From: Andrena cerasifolii
Lineage: Eukaryota > Arthropoda > Insecta > Hymenoptera > Andrenidae
Direction: 5' to 3'
Assembly (NCBI RefSeq): GCF_050908995.1
Contig: NC_135120.1
Location: 8,011,433 to 8,075,432, forward strand
Length of the DNA stretch: 64,000 bases
Both the position numbers and the translations under genes were made by a program. Below, piece after piece: positions 1 to 12,206 of the stretch (its first letter is position 1; each line of letters starts with the position of its first letter). The notes below the pieces were generated by a model. That model ran no database searches. It saw only the letters and a list, made by a program, of their open reading frames with translations, and had not been told where the DNA came from.

Positions 1-511
1 ATTTGTGTGGCCAATCTTTGTAAGTAAGAACCAAGTTGATATCTAATCGGACCTAACAGATATTAAGGAATCCGAGAAAATACATTTCACCCCTATGGGG
101 ACGGAATTTCTAAAAATCCTTCCTTTTAGTGAACGCCTACGTCATGAAATTTCACGTTCCTAGATTAAACAGTTTGAGCTGGGCGTTGATGAATCAGTCA
201 GTCAGTCAGGACTTCTTTTATATACATGTATAGACAAACGATATGATCCTCAGGCATCCCCACTGTGCGGGAAACCGTCACGCAGTTCTCTTGCACCGCA
301 GAACGGTGAACGCCATGTAAAATAAGATCTATCTGCCCGCTTCACTATTTCGCTTATTACTCAGTCCCATTTAGTAATACCAAGATAACATTACAGCCTA
401 AAACCTTCCCCGAGAATTGTACTACACGTTAAAAAAAACGCATCGAAATTGATCTATTAGTTCCTAAGTTATAAGGGAACTGGAAAACGGACATTATCAT
501 TTATATATGTA
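1..511. other. Non-coding sequence, no gene seen
   Basis: No open frame of coding character and no repeat with recognisable ends is seen. The stretch becomes more AT-rich towards the MITE at 512. The CCCACTGTG at 260-267, followed by CGGG, resembles the right end of a Transib-type element, but no partner end lies in the window. Confidence 0.4.
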
Positions 512-704
512 CACTGCGTTCCATATAAGAGCGTACCAACGCCCCAACCGATTTGCGACCGATCTGCGCAGCTCCCACGGATCTGAAACACGCGACTGGT
601 CGTAGCACTTTCGCGATTGTTCGCAGCACTTTCCCTGCCGGTTTACTACCAATCAACACTGCATCCCTGCGCGAAACGAGTATGCTCTAATGTGGAACAC
701 AGCG
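512..704. mobile_element. TA-flanked MITE, copy 1 (193 bp)
   Basis: The left end reads CACTGCGTTCCATATAAGAG and the right end is its inverted, slightly diverged counterpart (GTGGAACACAGCG). A TA dinucleotide sits outside each end (510-511 and 705-706), as expected for Tc1/mariner-type integration. A second copy in the opposite orientation lies at 37364-37536, also TA-flanked. The shared interior includes CTGCGCAGATCGGTCGCAAA (here as the complement) and the GGTAGTAAACCGGCAGGG stretch. There is no coding capacity, so this is a non-autonomous element. The superfamily is inferred from the TA target only. Confidence 0.75.
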
Positions 705-706
705 TA

Positions 707-1591
707 GAGAAGATACATTACTCGAGATTCAAGCTACAAGTTACTTACTCCTAAAACCCAACGGACAGGTACAGAATCGACGAGCAAATTGAATCTGAAT
801 TGCAAAGGAGGCAAACACAACGCCATTTAAGCCGGACGAATAACGGTTCTTCTTGAAATTTTGATCTCGTTCAGACGATTGATTGCTCTTCGTGGTGACC
901 GGAGCGGCCAGAGACGCTACGCCGCGGGATAGGGAACGCGGGCAAGCTTTATTGGCCCCGCATGCCGGTTACAAGTGCATTATGTTTTCATTGCACACTG
1001 GCTTGAATTCCAAATACCATTTACCCGAACCGTGGATCTTTATTGCATGACAGTTCCCGTGGCTCGTAAACTTGTCCCGCGGGGGCGAAGTTATTGCGCC
1101 GGATATCCGATACGTCGAAACGGCATTATGTCATCGCGAGCATCGTGATTTTTCGGCAAATAACACCACAAACCAGCCAATTACCGGGTGTCGTCGAATC
1201 CGGCTGCCACGATCAGTTAAGCATTTGACGAGACAAGGAATCGGTACGATGGAGCGCACGAAGTGTGCGCGAGGTTATCGATGGTTCCTGAATAAAGCAT
1301 CGTTGACACTGTGACAAGAAGAATAATATCCACGCCGGCCGTGGACAAGATACGAAGGACGCTGCGGTCTTGAACAATATCCACCGTGATTATTCCACGT
1401 ACCATCGTATGCAGCAGGAAAGCTGTTCTTGTCGACCCTAATATTTTCCTAGCACGCGATTCCCTGCGGCTTCGCAACGCAGATCAATCTAAACGCCTAA
1501 TCTCTTAATAAGCACTGACCATCGCGACGCCTTAATTATCAGTTTGGTATAGCCCCGCGATGATACCATCAGCAAAATGCAAAGTTCACAG
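707..1591. other. CpG-rich non-coding sequence
   Basis: Short open frames exist but show no coding character and no similarity I recognise. Nothing else is seen. Confidence 0.4.
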
Positions 1592-1593
1592 TA

Positions 1594-3155
1594 GGGGAGA
1601 CCGGGGCTAGTTGTTACACTTTTCAGTTTTTTATTTTTTTTTTTTGCATTCCATTTTCAGTACTATCAATGACTCTGACTTAAAGTACGTTCTTTCCTCT
1701 ACCGATGACCGCTATCGCATGTAATTAAACGAAAACCATGACTTTGAAACAAGCCATTTTGAAAGTCGAGACATGTTGTAACAACGTGTCGGGTGGGGGC
1801 TAGTTGTTACACAATACGGGGCAAGTTGTTACGGAATTAAATTTTACGAAACGAGGCTTATTGTGAGTAATATAATTATATTTTCTTGAACAAAAGTAAG
1901 TTTGTTAGTATTAAGAATCTGTTACAATAAATATTCAATAAAAAATCTATTTGAAAAATAATAAAAACTACTGAAATCAGCTGCACTGATTATCGTCATT
2001 CGTTTCATACGGGGACTCGCAATTAATGCACACATAAAAGTGATTCTTCGGTTTTGCACACTTCTCATGTGCCCACTTTTTGCATTCTATGCACTGAATC
2101 CACTTTGCGGAGCCCCTCTTTGAATTTGAAAAAGGAGAGAGACAGTGCGAGCAAACGCATTCTTCGTCTTCGGAGGAAGAGTGTCTATTATTTGTGGTGG
2201 ATTTATTTTTCATCTGCCTTTTCTTTACTGTATGTTTTTTTATTTTTATGTCATCAGTTTCCTTTCTATAACTTTTTAATAAAATCTTTTTAGGTTTTGA
2301 TTTTTTACTTTTCGTTTTTTCTTTTAACAGTTGTTCCTGACGTATGGATTCTCTTACAGGCGTGTTCGTTAAAATGTCTGATTTCATCTTCTTTCTTCGT
2401 ACAATTGTGGTCTTTCTTCCGCTACAGGATACGGTTTTACTTGTTCAGGAGTTACATGTGGTTGACACGAGTTGGCAAAACTTGTAGACGGTTCGGACGT
2501 ATCAATAATTATAGACTGGGACACTATTTTATTTAGAGGAGATTCCCCCTCGATTATAGTTTTATCTAAATTATTTGGATCATTTTGAACCAACGGTCTG
2601 TTGGTTACAGAGGAGCAAAGATAATCTTCGTCTGTAAATATATCTTCATTTAAAGGCCAATTTCCAGCAGCCCGAAATCCTGACATTATATTACATGGCG
2701 TCGCTGCCAACGGCAATACTTCTTTGACAAGTGCTGGCAGGTCATAAATCGTAATAGTTTTTCCCGGGTGGGGTGGTTTCCCCTTGTCTCGTGTAACAAC
2801 TTGCCCCGGTTGACACCATTGTGTATAAAAAGCTATAAGTTCATACCAGTTGGGTGTATTCTTATGTTCTTGGTGCCAATCTGTAGCTAAAGGAACACTG
2901 ATTCAAACGTGGTAATATTAATTTACCTACATTTATCTGTCTGTTCGGTAGAAAAGATTGAAGTAGAAAGAGAAAAGTTACTATTAGTACCGAAAACACA
3001 AAAACTGTAATAAAGTGACAACGCGTGAACCGACTACAAACAAACTACATACAAAACTATGTATGGTTGAAACACATCAGTCACTTCATCGTCGAAGTGA
3101 TAGTCCAAGCGAAAAAAATTTAAACGGCTTTGTAACAACTAGCCCCGGTCTCCCC
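1594..3155 (-). mobile_element. Pogo/Tigger-like element with internal deletion
   Basis: The inverted termini start GGGGAGACCGGGGCTAGTTG at 1594 and end with the exact complement at 3155. TA lies outside both (1592-1593 and 3156-3157). The interior holds the C-terminal part of a pogo-type transposase on the minus strand (1977-2905), but the 1.56-kb length leaves no room for a full DDE domain, so the element is non-autonomous. The AT-rich interior contrasts with the GC-rich flanks. The same terminal motif recurs at 12452/15416 and 33107/34041, marking a family amplified in this genome. Confidence 0.85.
1977..2905 (-). pseudogene. Pogo/Tigger-type transposase C-terminus with PHD-like zinc finger
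   Basis: Reading leftward on the minus strand, the frame gives HPGKTITIYDLPALVKEVLP (about 2790-2725), then NIMSGFRAAGNWPLNEDIFT, the typical end of the DDE_1 domain in insect Tigger/pogo transposases. A low-complexity lysine-rich linker follows, then a Cys-rich module with ligands CVCSHC, CIEC, HEKC and CINC (about 2160-2010), which matches a PHD-type zinc finger. The reading frame changes between about 2460 and 2390: one frame ends at LYEERR-stop, while the continuation RRKKMKSDIL lies in another. The catalytic core and N-terminal DNA-binding domain are absent. It is therefore a broken, truncated transposase gene. The PHD-like fusion is a known feature of some pogo-like transposases; its role in transposition is not shown here. 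Confidence 0.8.
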
Positions 3156-3157
3156 TA

Positions 3158-3961
3158 CTGTTCCCCGTTTCGCAACCCCCGTTCGAATTAGCCTAATTAC
3201 GTGAAACGATATTCCCCAGCCTCCGCTAACCGTGCCATCTAAAAATCAAAAGGCGCCGAGGAAATCCTTTTCGTGGCAGGCGCAACAGGAAAACAAATAC
3301 CTACACGACGGAAAGTGCAGTCGCGAGCGAGGGAGTTCGTAGCGAGAATGGAGGCAAATAGAGGCAGGGGCGAGCAAGTTGGAAGCGATGCGGGTGGAAG
3401 CTGTCAGAGATCGATGGGAATAAATCGCCCGGCGAAACGATTATATAGACGAGCGACGCGAGCTTTTCGTCGCTTCGTGACGGCCCTTCGGACTGGTTTC
3501 CACAGTGGCGACGCACCAACGTCCACGCCGAGCCCAGGCCACCTGTGCACGCGTGCACCGAGGGCCGAGACAGTTTCCAACGGGCGACACGGAGTAATTA
3601 ATGCGGGAATTAACCTCCGGGGTTAATGATAAGCATTAACGACTAATCACCGGCCGCGGCCGAGAGTCGCTTCGTCCGATACCATTCCGAGGGACTCGTC
3701 GGGTTCATTAGTGTTTGGTCGGCTTTACCGGGAGGCCCGACAGACCTGTCCTCTATTTGTCTTACCTACCGATGTGTCCCGCTGACTTTATCTCCCCCGC
3801 AACGGGGAAAAGCGTAATTCACTGGACGTAGTCCCCGCTGCACGATATTTACCAGCGGCGATGGCCTTGTTAGATTCGAGGGAAGGTCGAGTTCTTTACT
3901 GTGGAGGCACTCGAGAAGTGTGTTTTTTCAAAATAGGTGATGAATTTTCTGGAGAAACATA
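3158..3961. other. GC-rich non-coding sequence
   Basis: Overlapping frames on both strands (for example near 3273-3626) are open only because of base composition; they are arginine-rich and lack domain signatures. I see no gene. Confidence 0.4.
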
Positions 3962-3962
3962 G

Positions 3963-4054
3963 GGTAGATGCACCATTCGTGGCCACTTTAAGGTACTGTA
4001 CCAGTTTTGGCCACTTCTTAAAAAATATAGTATTTTTTCGTGTAAGCCAGGGCT
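3963..4054. mobile_element. Fragment of the GGGTGGATGCACC family
   Basis: The sequence from GGGTAGATGCACCATTCGTG at 3965 to about 4050 matches, with an internal deletion, the two ends of the element at 52250-53231 (GTGGCCA stretches, then AAGAAGTGGCCAAAAC in complement). Only one terminus is present, so this is a remnant. Confidence 0.6.
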
Positions 4055-4149
4055 GCACAAGGAGCCGTTTTTAGCGCCTAGCTGCGAGCAACCAGCTAGC
4101 GTCGAGCAGCCGAAATATAGTGCCTATCCGAGATATAGTGACTTAGGTG

Positions 4150-4490
4150 TGAAGTCCCTCAGCGGGGCCTTACCCGACACCATGCTGGGTACTGGCCGCT
4201 TAACGTGCCCCCCTACTAACTCTTGTAGGACTGTATTTAGAGAAGACCAGGGCAAAACCGGGGCCCTAACAGAAAATAAAACAGAAATTTAAGATACGGT
4301 TTATCCTTATTAAAATACATCAATTAAGCTTTGCTACTGGCTATTAATTTTTGTAATAATAATAAACCGTAGCTTCAATTTCTGTTTTATTTTCTGGTAG
4401 GGCCCCGGTTTTGCCCTGGTCTTCTCTAAATACAGTCCTGCAAGAGGTAGCAGGGGGTGTCGGGTAAGACCCTCCCGAAGGGTATGGTAG
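4150..4490. repeat. Foldback (long inverted repeat)
   Basis: The left arm AGAAGACCAGGGCAAAACCG with its flanks (about 4228-4300) is the inverted complement of about 4365-4440. Weaker pairing continues outward between CTTACCCGACACC at about 4168 and GGTGTCGGGTAAG at about 4455. The loop is about 60 bp. There is no coding capacity and I cannot define target duplications. It is probably a non-autonomous foldback transposon. Confidence 0.7.
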
Positions 4491-7400
4491 GGTAACGGGA
4501 ACGCTACTCTTAGCGTAGTAGTTGTGTGCGTTACGAAGCTATGCCTAGCCCAATACAAGATGAAGCTATCGAGAAAGAATCAATGTTCTGACAAATAAAG
4601 CTCCTGAATTTTTTCAGAGCTAACGCACACCTATTCTGGTGTATGTATTTCCACGCTAAGAACTCCGTTCGGCCTACACGTCAAGAGCTTGGCGCTATCC
4701 CCGCCACTTCTGACTCGCTCCTGTTCTGCGAAGGCGACAGCGAGATGGAACGAAGAGAGCAAGAAAGAAACGAGAAAGTGGTGGGGATGCTTCGCTGCGT
4801 GTTACGCACCTCACGGGCACCGAATCCCCACCGCGCTACGAGCAGGCCCAGCCCGAGAGAGACTGAGAACGTAGAGAAAAGGAGCACCGAGGCAGGGAAG
4901 CGGTGCGGTGGGAGAATACCCCTCACGAAACTCACCGGCCAATATATCAGAAAACGACTTTAGGCTCGAAATTCAGTGACAGCGATCGTGTTAATTATGC
5001 CACCAGACTTTAGAGGAGATCCCCATCGCTAGGTCTCGAGAAAGCTAACAGATTTAATTGGTTTTTTAGCAGACTACTCGTGAACTCTTGAAAGAAGCGC
5101 CGCCCTTTCTCGTTCTTAATCATCGGTCATCGATCCTTCCTGTCCCCGCGGTGTACCGCTTCATTTCACGCCGCGGACTAGCAATTTTTTATCCCGTCGG
5201 TGGAGGGAAAAAGTCTACAGTGTACAGTGAAGCTAAAGGGAGAAAAGAGCGGTAAGATGGCGAACGATTAGACCGGTACAGCGACGCTGCGTTCGGCCGT
5301 GTCTCATATAAATCTCGGCCGCCGCTGGGAAATTTATGGTACGCCCTTCCGACCAGCTAAGTAATACATTTTCTCCGTGGCCCGTAGATACGACGCTCGA
5401 TTAACAAACCCCCCTCGGGACCACGCCCACGCCACCGAGTTACGATATTTAACAACGCCGGAATACTATTCATTTACGCCCACCCGGTCCCATTTATGAA
5501 TGAACCGTTTAAGATCGAACGAGTAGGACGCGGGGTCAATGGGTACATATACCGGTCCCGGTAGCCCCCTACACGTTCGCGCTATCTCAGCCTCCGTTGA
5601 AATATTGCTCATTCTGATACGACCCGCGAATACATTACGATACGACCCGGCCGTCGCGGCTGGATCAGAAAATACGAAGACAACGTATCGAAAACGGCTC
5701 TAATGATTGTTTCATCGCCGCGCGGCACCAGAGACTGATCTGTCATATCTCCGAGCCCTGTCTACTTAACGCAATACAACACACCGCTCCGGTGCAGTCG
5801 TGTAACACGGTTGTATCGTTGAATGGCGACTGCGCCCATTATGAAACGCGCTCGATCGAATGTTCCACCTGATCGCGGGAATCGCGCTGGAAGAGGTAGA
5901 GAAGAGTTCTTGGGAAATGTTAGGGGCAAACTTTCGCCTTTTATTTGATGGAATTCGTGAGACGACGCGAGCTGGTAGACCGTCACGAAGAGAATAGTCA
6001 CCGAAGACACGTTTACCTAATTTGAAGCTTAACTCCGTTTAGAAGTTTACGCTTTCGATCCACGACATCGTTTCTCATTACCCTGCCTAGCATCACTCTC
6101 GAGTCATACACGCGGAACGCTCTGGAACGCTGCGGAACGTTGAAGAATAGCGAAGGGATCGCCGAAACTCGAAATCATGGCTTCTCGAAGCGCCAGGGAT
6201 GCGCAGCAGCGGGTCCATTATATCCGGTTCGTTGGGAAAAAAGAATGTTCGATAGGAACGGTATCTCAGTTTCCGCATCGTTTGACGTTTGCTCGGGAGA
6301 TATAAAGACGGAGCTGGAAGGACAAAAGTCCCACATCCCAGATGGTAGCCTGGAAGATAGGTGGGACCAGCAGCAGCAGCAGCGATACCGCACAAGTAGA
6401 GAGTCTTCTGCTCGGGACGGCCCGTTTCGGTATAAATTAAAAGTTCCTCTTACGCTGGCTTGAAGATCGTTAATCCATCGTGCCACTATCCAACGCACAA
6501 CTTCCATAGTTTATGTCTGCTGGCAGTCCGCGGACTCTAAGTCATCGAAGCTTCCGCTCTATATTTCCGGCAACGCCTTTTCTCCATTACCCCGCAGCAT
6601 TTCTGCATCTCTCATCGCTTGCCTGATTGTTACACTGATTCCTCTACGGAACGAACGGTTGCTAAGTTACTTGACGTTGCGCGAGTAGAATACTCTTTGG
6701 CAATATTATCAGCCGATATCCAGTATCGCGATTAAGCACCGCGAGGTAGTTCCTTGCCACTCCCTCGCACAACCTCTTAATGCAACTCGGTTAGTTTGGC
6801 TCCGTGATCCGCGTCAGGAATTCTACACAATCGCGAAGATTTATCATCGCGCTGCTATCGTGCTCCAAACGAGGGAAACATACACTTGTAGTTAATCGGC
6901 GGAAGATGGAAGACCGATCACTGTCTATCCGCGAATTAACCACCTACCGGAGAAATCGTTGATATTATCTCAGTGAAAGCGCGAGGAATGGGATCCTTCA
7001 CGGATGCTTGAGCGCTATTTAATCAAGCCCCCGCGAATGCGTATCGCGCGCAATCGATAGCGGTTAAAAGGGTTCAGCCAGGCCAGGCGGAGCCAGATTT
7101 TCGTCACGAGCCATCTCCGCGGCTCGTTGCATTTAACGTTTCCTTTGTCCTCGCACTTGAAAGAGACGGGGTATTAACTTTTTCGAAAGTGGTTCCTCCA
7201 GACGCGAACGAACAGGAAAAGGCTGTTTGCCTTGCAGGTTTCTCGCGAGTCCGCCCTCCAGGCTGCGCCCAAAAAAAGGCCGCCCCCTGAAGGGGGCGCT
7301 GTGAAAGATCTCCGTGGAAATAAGGAGAGGTGGCGCGGCGCCCGCCGCGGCTAAAGAGCGAAAAGGAGATGAAATTGGCGTCAAAGCGAGGAGGAGAGGC

Positions 7401-9690
7401 CGAAGAGAGAGAGAATGGCGTACACGTAGAGACATGGACGAGCGAAAAAGGGCAACCCTAGGCTAATTAGCAATTCTTTAGGCAAGCGAGGCGAGAGTGA
7501 AAGAGAGCAGCCTGGTCCTTTTCAGGCAGGTGAAGCACACCACGTTTGCTTACGATACACACCCAGATGTAATTCATTTCTCATTCGCCCTCTGCATTAC
7601 TAGCCAGGGAAAAAGGGTCACTCGCTCTTTGCGCCTGGACGCGGCGCTGCGAGGTGGCACAGCGTCTGCGTCGCGCAGAATATCATTAAAATAATTCCAT
7701 CCTCAGAAACTGTCATTTCTCCTTCCGATCTAGAAAAGAAACTTTAATTCTCGGCCAAAAACCATTACAGCTAATATCGACGATTCGACAAAGGGAGGAT
7801 AGATTAGAATAGGCCGGAGCGTTGAATTCTTGAAAGCTGAAGAGAGCAGCCGGAGAAAGAGCGACGACAATGCCGAGGGGGAGTGACGCGTGGCGGAAAG
7901 GGCGCGGGATAATAGAGATAGAACGGTCGATAGGGTAATCCGTATCAATCATGGCTGACCCAGCGCGAACAACTTGATTCGCCCAGTCGATAGGATGCTT
8001 CTTCCCGATGGCTGTTTGCAAAGGATCCAAACCACGGCGTCAAATTCTAAGCCTCTCGCATTATCGGGCCCCGCGCGACAGCCGAGTTCGACGTATCGTG
8101 AAAAGCTTTATTCAAGCGTGGCTTTTTGAGATAAAGCTACTCTCGCGCGGCCCTCCGCACATAATAAGGAGCCAAGACTGTCTTGAAAGGGACCCACACA
8201 GCCGCGGGCCACAATGACGAACAATGTGAAACGGGAACACGGGTTTCGAGGAACCGACGCGTTACCGTGTAACCGAGCGTCATTGTGGCTTGTGGCCCGT
8301 GTATTTTTACATACAAAAGACGATAAAAACCCAGTTGTCGATTCTTACGATCCGCGAACCCTCGCGAGCGAGTAAGCCTCCTCGCCAGCGATGCGTCAAC
8401 GTCAGCGGACCTGAAAGCACTTTCTACCAAGTCCCGGGCAGGGATTCGTAAGCGCGGTCGCTGGGTTTCGCGATGATCCTCGCGGCGGTCATTCGACCGA
8501 TCAAAACTGAACAACCTTTATCGATAGAAAAGTGGTCTGAGCTTTGTTTACTATAGCCCATTGTCGTCTCGGGGCTGCGCTTGCGAAAAGAGGAGTTGCA
8601 CGCGAAGCTGTGCATACAGGTTCGTTAGTTGGTCGATGACACTTTAATGGCTCACGCGTTCCCGTGCAGGATATTCCGCGCCGCACAGTTCTATACAGCG
8701 CTCGGTGTTTCGGATTATCGATACTTCGGGCAATGGATTTCCGAATAATTGGAAATTCGGACAAGCGGTGCTCCGATAATTGAGGCCCTGCTGTGGGTGA
8801 AAAGCTTTTCCACAGGGGCGCAGAGTTACGGAATATTCGTGGGAAAAAGAAGAAAGGGATTATTCCCCTCATATTTTCATTGTCTAGCGCGTGTTTCGCG
8901 AAACAGTGAAACCCCCGTGAATACGTGCTGCACGTGGGTAGAATGCGAGCGCGTGTAAGATACCAACAAATTTTATCATGGCCTCTTGTTTCCACGGAAC
9001 GCGGGTGAAACGTGAAGACTTTTATGCGCGAACTTTTTCCTTTTACACAGGAGCTGCCGATTTTTGTACCGTCCGCGTTGGTTCTCTGCACGCAGCACGC
9101 AGGTAGCGTAACAGGATTATATTCACAGCCCTCGGTTGCGAACCTAGGTATCTCCGAACCACCGACTTTCGCTAGGAATGCGGACTGGGGTTCGTGATTA
9201 AGCGCGTTAGTCGCAGATGGCTGCGTTAATTCATGCGTATCGCGAGCAATGGCAGCCTTTCACGCTCATTTGCCTCCTTTGAGCATCACGCGAGCCAAAC
9301 GAAATCTGCCAGTAAACTTTATTTGTCAGTCGATCGTTAATCCTCGGAATTGGAATACCTGACACAGCAGGCTGGTGGATCTGTACGAGTGTGTGTTCCC
9401 GCACCTTATATCCCGTACGCTTGAAGTATCATAGCGTCCGATCGTAGCTTGCTACTCTTAATCGGATGATCTTTCAGGGCTCTGCTCGCGTTACAAGCTG
9501 CACGCAAGGTATACACCAGGTCTTTTCGCCTTTGAAACCTGGTAAGATGAACCTGCCATTGGTTAGCTGGCCGTTCGAGAGTGGAAAAGTTGCACGCTCC
9601 TCTATCGAGGGACTGGGTCGCGTTACGACGAAGGTAAGACTTGGGTAGGTACTTGCTGGTGATTCACCACATTTAGACAGTGGGAATTCT
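4491..9690. other. Long CpG-rich non-coding block
   Basis: About 5.2 kb without a recognisable gene or transposon. Many frames up to about 200 codons are open on both strands at once, as expected for GC-rich, CpG-dense DNA, and none shows a known motif. Small items: a (CAG)5 run at about 6368-6382, a GC-only hairpin GCCCCCT/AGGGGGC near 7282-7297, and an imperfect hairpin with stem CGTCATTGTGG near 8205-8300. It could be intergenic or part of a long intron. Confidence 0.45.
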
Positions 9691-11030
9691 GATTAGGGTG
9701 AACTATACAATGATTGGCACACCCTAAGCAGAAATCCGAATTGGAATGTCTATATTTCTTTTTGTCAAGTTTTTATATGGTCTTCGTTTTCAGTTGTTAT
9801 CAATGATTATGGATTTCTCATTAAGGGGAGGTTCCGGTCTAGAGCTCCCCCAAAATAGGTGATCTTTAGGAATTAATTAAAGGAAAAGTACTGCATATAA
9901 TTTAATGGGACTTTTTGCATTGTATTAAGGATGTCTTAAGTTATAGAAATATATTTTTTGTTTTATAATTAATCATTACAGACGACACTGGGAAGTCGTT
10001 AAAGTCAAGGCGTTAAAAAATTGATCCAAATCGGTGGGACCTGTATCTCCAAAAGTTATTATTCGTTTCGACTGAAACTTTTATTATTTTGAAAAATATA
10101 CTTCTGGCTAGCTGAGAAACCAGAGAAAAATACAAAATGACATTTTTTTAGAAAATAACGACACTTGAAGTTTGAAATTACTTTTTCCCTATATTTTTCA
10201 TCCTTTCAACGCCTTTGAAAATTATAAATTTTCAAATTTTTGTATTTTTTTCTGGTATCTCCCCTAACCAGAAGTATATTCTTCAAAATAAAAGAAGTTT
10301 CAGTCAAATCGGATAATAACTTTTGGAAATACAAGTCCCACCGTTTTGAGAACACTGTTTCGAGAAAAACGCGTTTAAAGTTTTACGTGAGAGTCCAGAG
10401 GCCGGGTGTTACCCATGCATTTGCCGCTACTCAAATGACTATAACTTCGGGAATTTTACGAATTTCAACAAATACTTTTAAACACGTATTCCTAAAAGAT
10501 TGAACATTCGAAAAATGAAATAAAAAAAATCGACTTTTAGACCGAAACCTCCCCTTAAAATAAAACTTCTTGAGTACCTATTAAGTCTTTTATTTTAAAA
10601 ATATTCAATAAAAAACAAATATTGGCATAAAAGTACAATCATTGGCACCCTACAATTTGAGGTTATATAGAAAAACATATATAGTTGAAAACGAAGTTTA
10701 AAGTGTTTAAACAGACTATTTCATTCACTATTAAATACCTACAACACTTAGTAAATCTATATTTCAATCCATTACTTAGTTATAAAGCGACAGACCTACT
10801 AATCGTCATACTTACCTACCCCTTATCAAAGTTTTAAGAAAACACCTAAAACAGCCCTTCGTCCTACTTTGTAGTGTTGCCAGATGTAAAATATGTAGTT
10901 CAACTACTGGACTTAGCAGTGTTGTAGTGAAAGAAAAATAAGAAAATGTAAAAAAAATACTTTCTAAGCTTGTACTTCTTAATATTTGAATTTTCAATCA
11001 AGAGTGCCAATGATTAGTGCAGTGCCAGCA
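9691..11030. repeat. AT-rich transposon-derived block enclosing a TTAA element
   Basis: A sharp AT-rich island. ATGATTGGCAC near 9710 and its complement-like GTGCCAATGATTAGTGCAGT near 11003 suggest an older element, whose ends I cannot fix. It was later interrupted by the 9825-10554 palindrome. No coding region is recognisable. Confidence 0.4.
9825..10554. mobile_element. TTAA-flanked palindromic MITE (730 bp)
   Basis: Starts GGGGAGGTTCCGGTCTAGAG and ends TTTTAGACCGAAACCTCCCC, with TTAA immediately outside each end (9821-9824 and 10555-10558). The interior is also inverted: TTTGAAAAATATACTTCTGG near 10091 pairs with CCAGAAGTATATTCTTCAAA near 10268. There is no coding capacity. TTAA targets are used by piggyBac, Kolobok and Sola3 elements; I cannot choose among them. 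Confidence 0.8.
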
Positions 11031-12206
11031 TTAGTGCAGTTTACTACCTACTTGGTTCTGCAGTTGGTTTGAGAAGAGATCCTTAAGGATAATTTTGCAG
11101 GCGCTACCATCGCTGGGAAAGGTGAACCTTAACAGGTCTTTTCAGCGGAGATTTCCAGGCACCGTTTAATTTTCGTGGGAGCTCTCGGATGCCCGAGCCC
11201 ACCTCGTGGCCGGCTCCAATAAGAAATTTCTCAATTACAGGAAGTTAGGAGACGTATCTGGGACGATCGGAACCGCAAGAAAGCCGACCTCGGCGAAGAC
11301 GGTTTAAGCGGTTAATGAAACGAAACGAACGTATCGCAATTTAATGGAAATCGACGAAACGAAGACGCTTTTGTATTAAAACCAATGAATAATTCAGGGC
11401 CGCCGGAACACGGGTGGTGTCCTTTGCATCTCAACTCGTTCCCCGGCGTCCTACACGCCACGAAATGAAGAACGCTGTCCCGACGCGAGATTGCTTCTTC
11501 AATAAAGCGCAATTTCTTCCTCCACCACCCCCCCCCCCTCCTCCTCCCCCTCCTTCTCCTCCTATGCTCGAGTATAATCGGTAATGATTGATAATACGAA
11601 CCGGAGGTGTCTATCTGCCGGCCGCTGCTTAATTCATCTAGAGCCTGCCCGTTGCATGTTCGATCAATAAAAATCGCCGAAGTTACCGGCCAGCGAGAAA
11701 TTACGAAAGCGGGTAACACGGGTACAATTACCCGGGGCCCCGTGTACCGAAAATCAGACACATCGATAACGAGTCCCTGCTACCGCGGCGGCGATATATC
11801 ATGCGTGTAATTATAAGTGCAACCACGTTGTACGACGCGGGGAACCAGTTTTTTCAATGTGCACTTTGCATTTGAAATTGCGCGCGCAGCGATTCGGACA
11901 CCCTTCTCTCCCTCAGGAAGTTAGGCTCACCCAGTTGTCATCGAGTTACTCCTAATCGCGAAATTGATATTTCGTGGAGATAAGGCTACGTGTAAACAGG
12001 TAATAAATCAATGTGCACGTGAAAAGTACAGGGGTGGCAAAAGTCAGACGTTTCAATTTCTAAAACGGCGGGAAACAGTGATTCTAAAGGGTAGAATTTG
12101 CAGGAGAAACAGCGGCGCACCGAGAAGGGGGCCAAGGGACCCTGGCAGCCCTCGAAGAAGGGGCTTTGTAAAAAGGAAACTGGATTTTATTATTAGTATT
12201 ATTTAT
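11031..12206. other. Non-coding sequence with a pyrimidine-rich tract
   Basis: No gene seen. A C/T-only low-complexity tract lies at about 11515-11570, and the frame crossing it is compositional. Confidence 0.4.
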
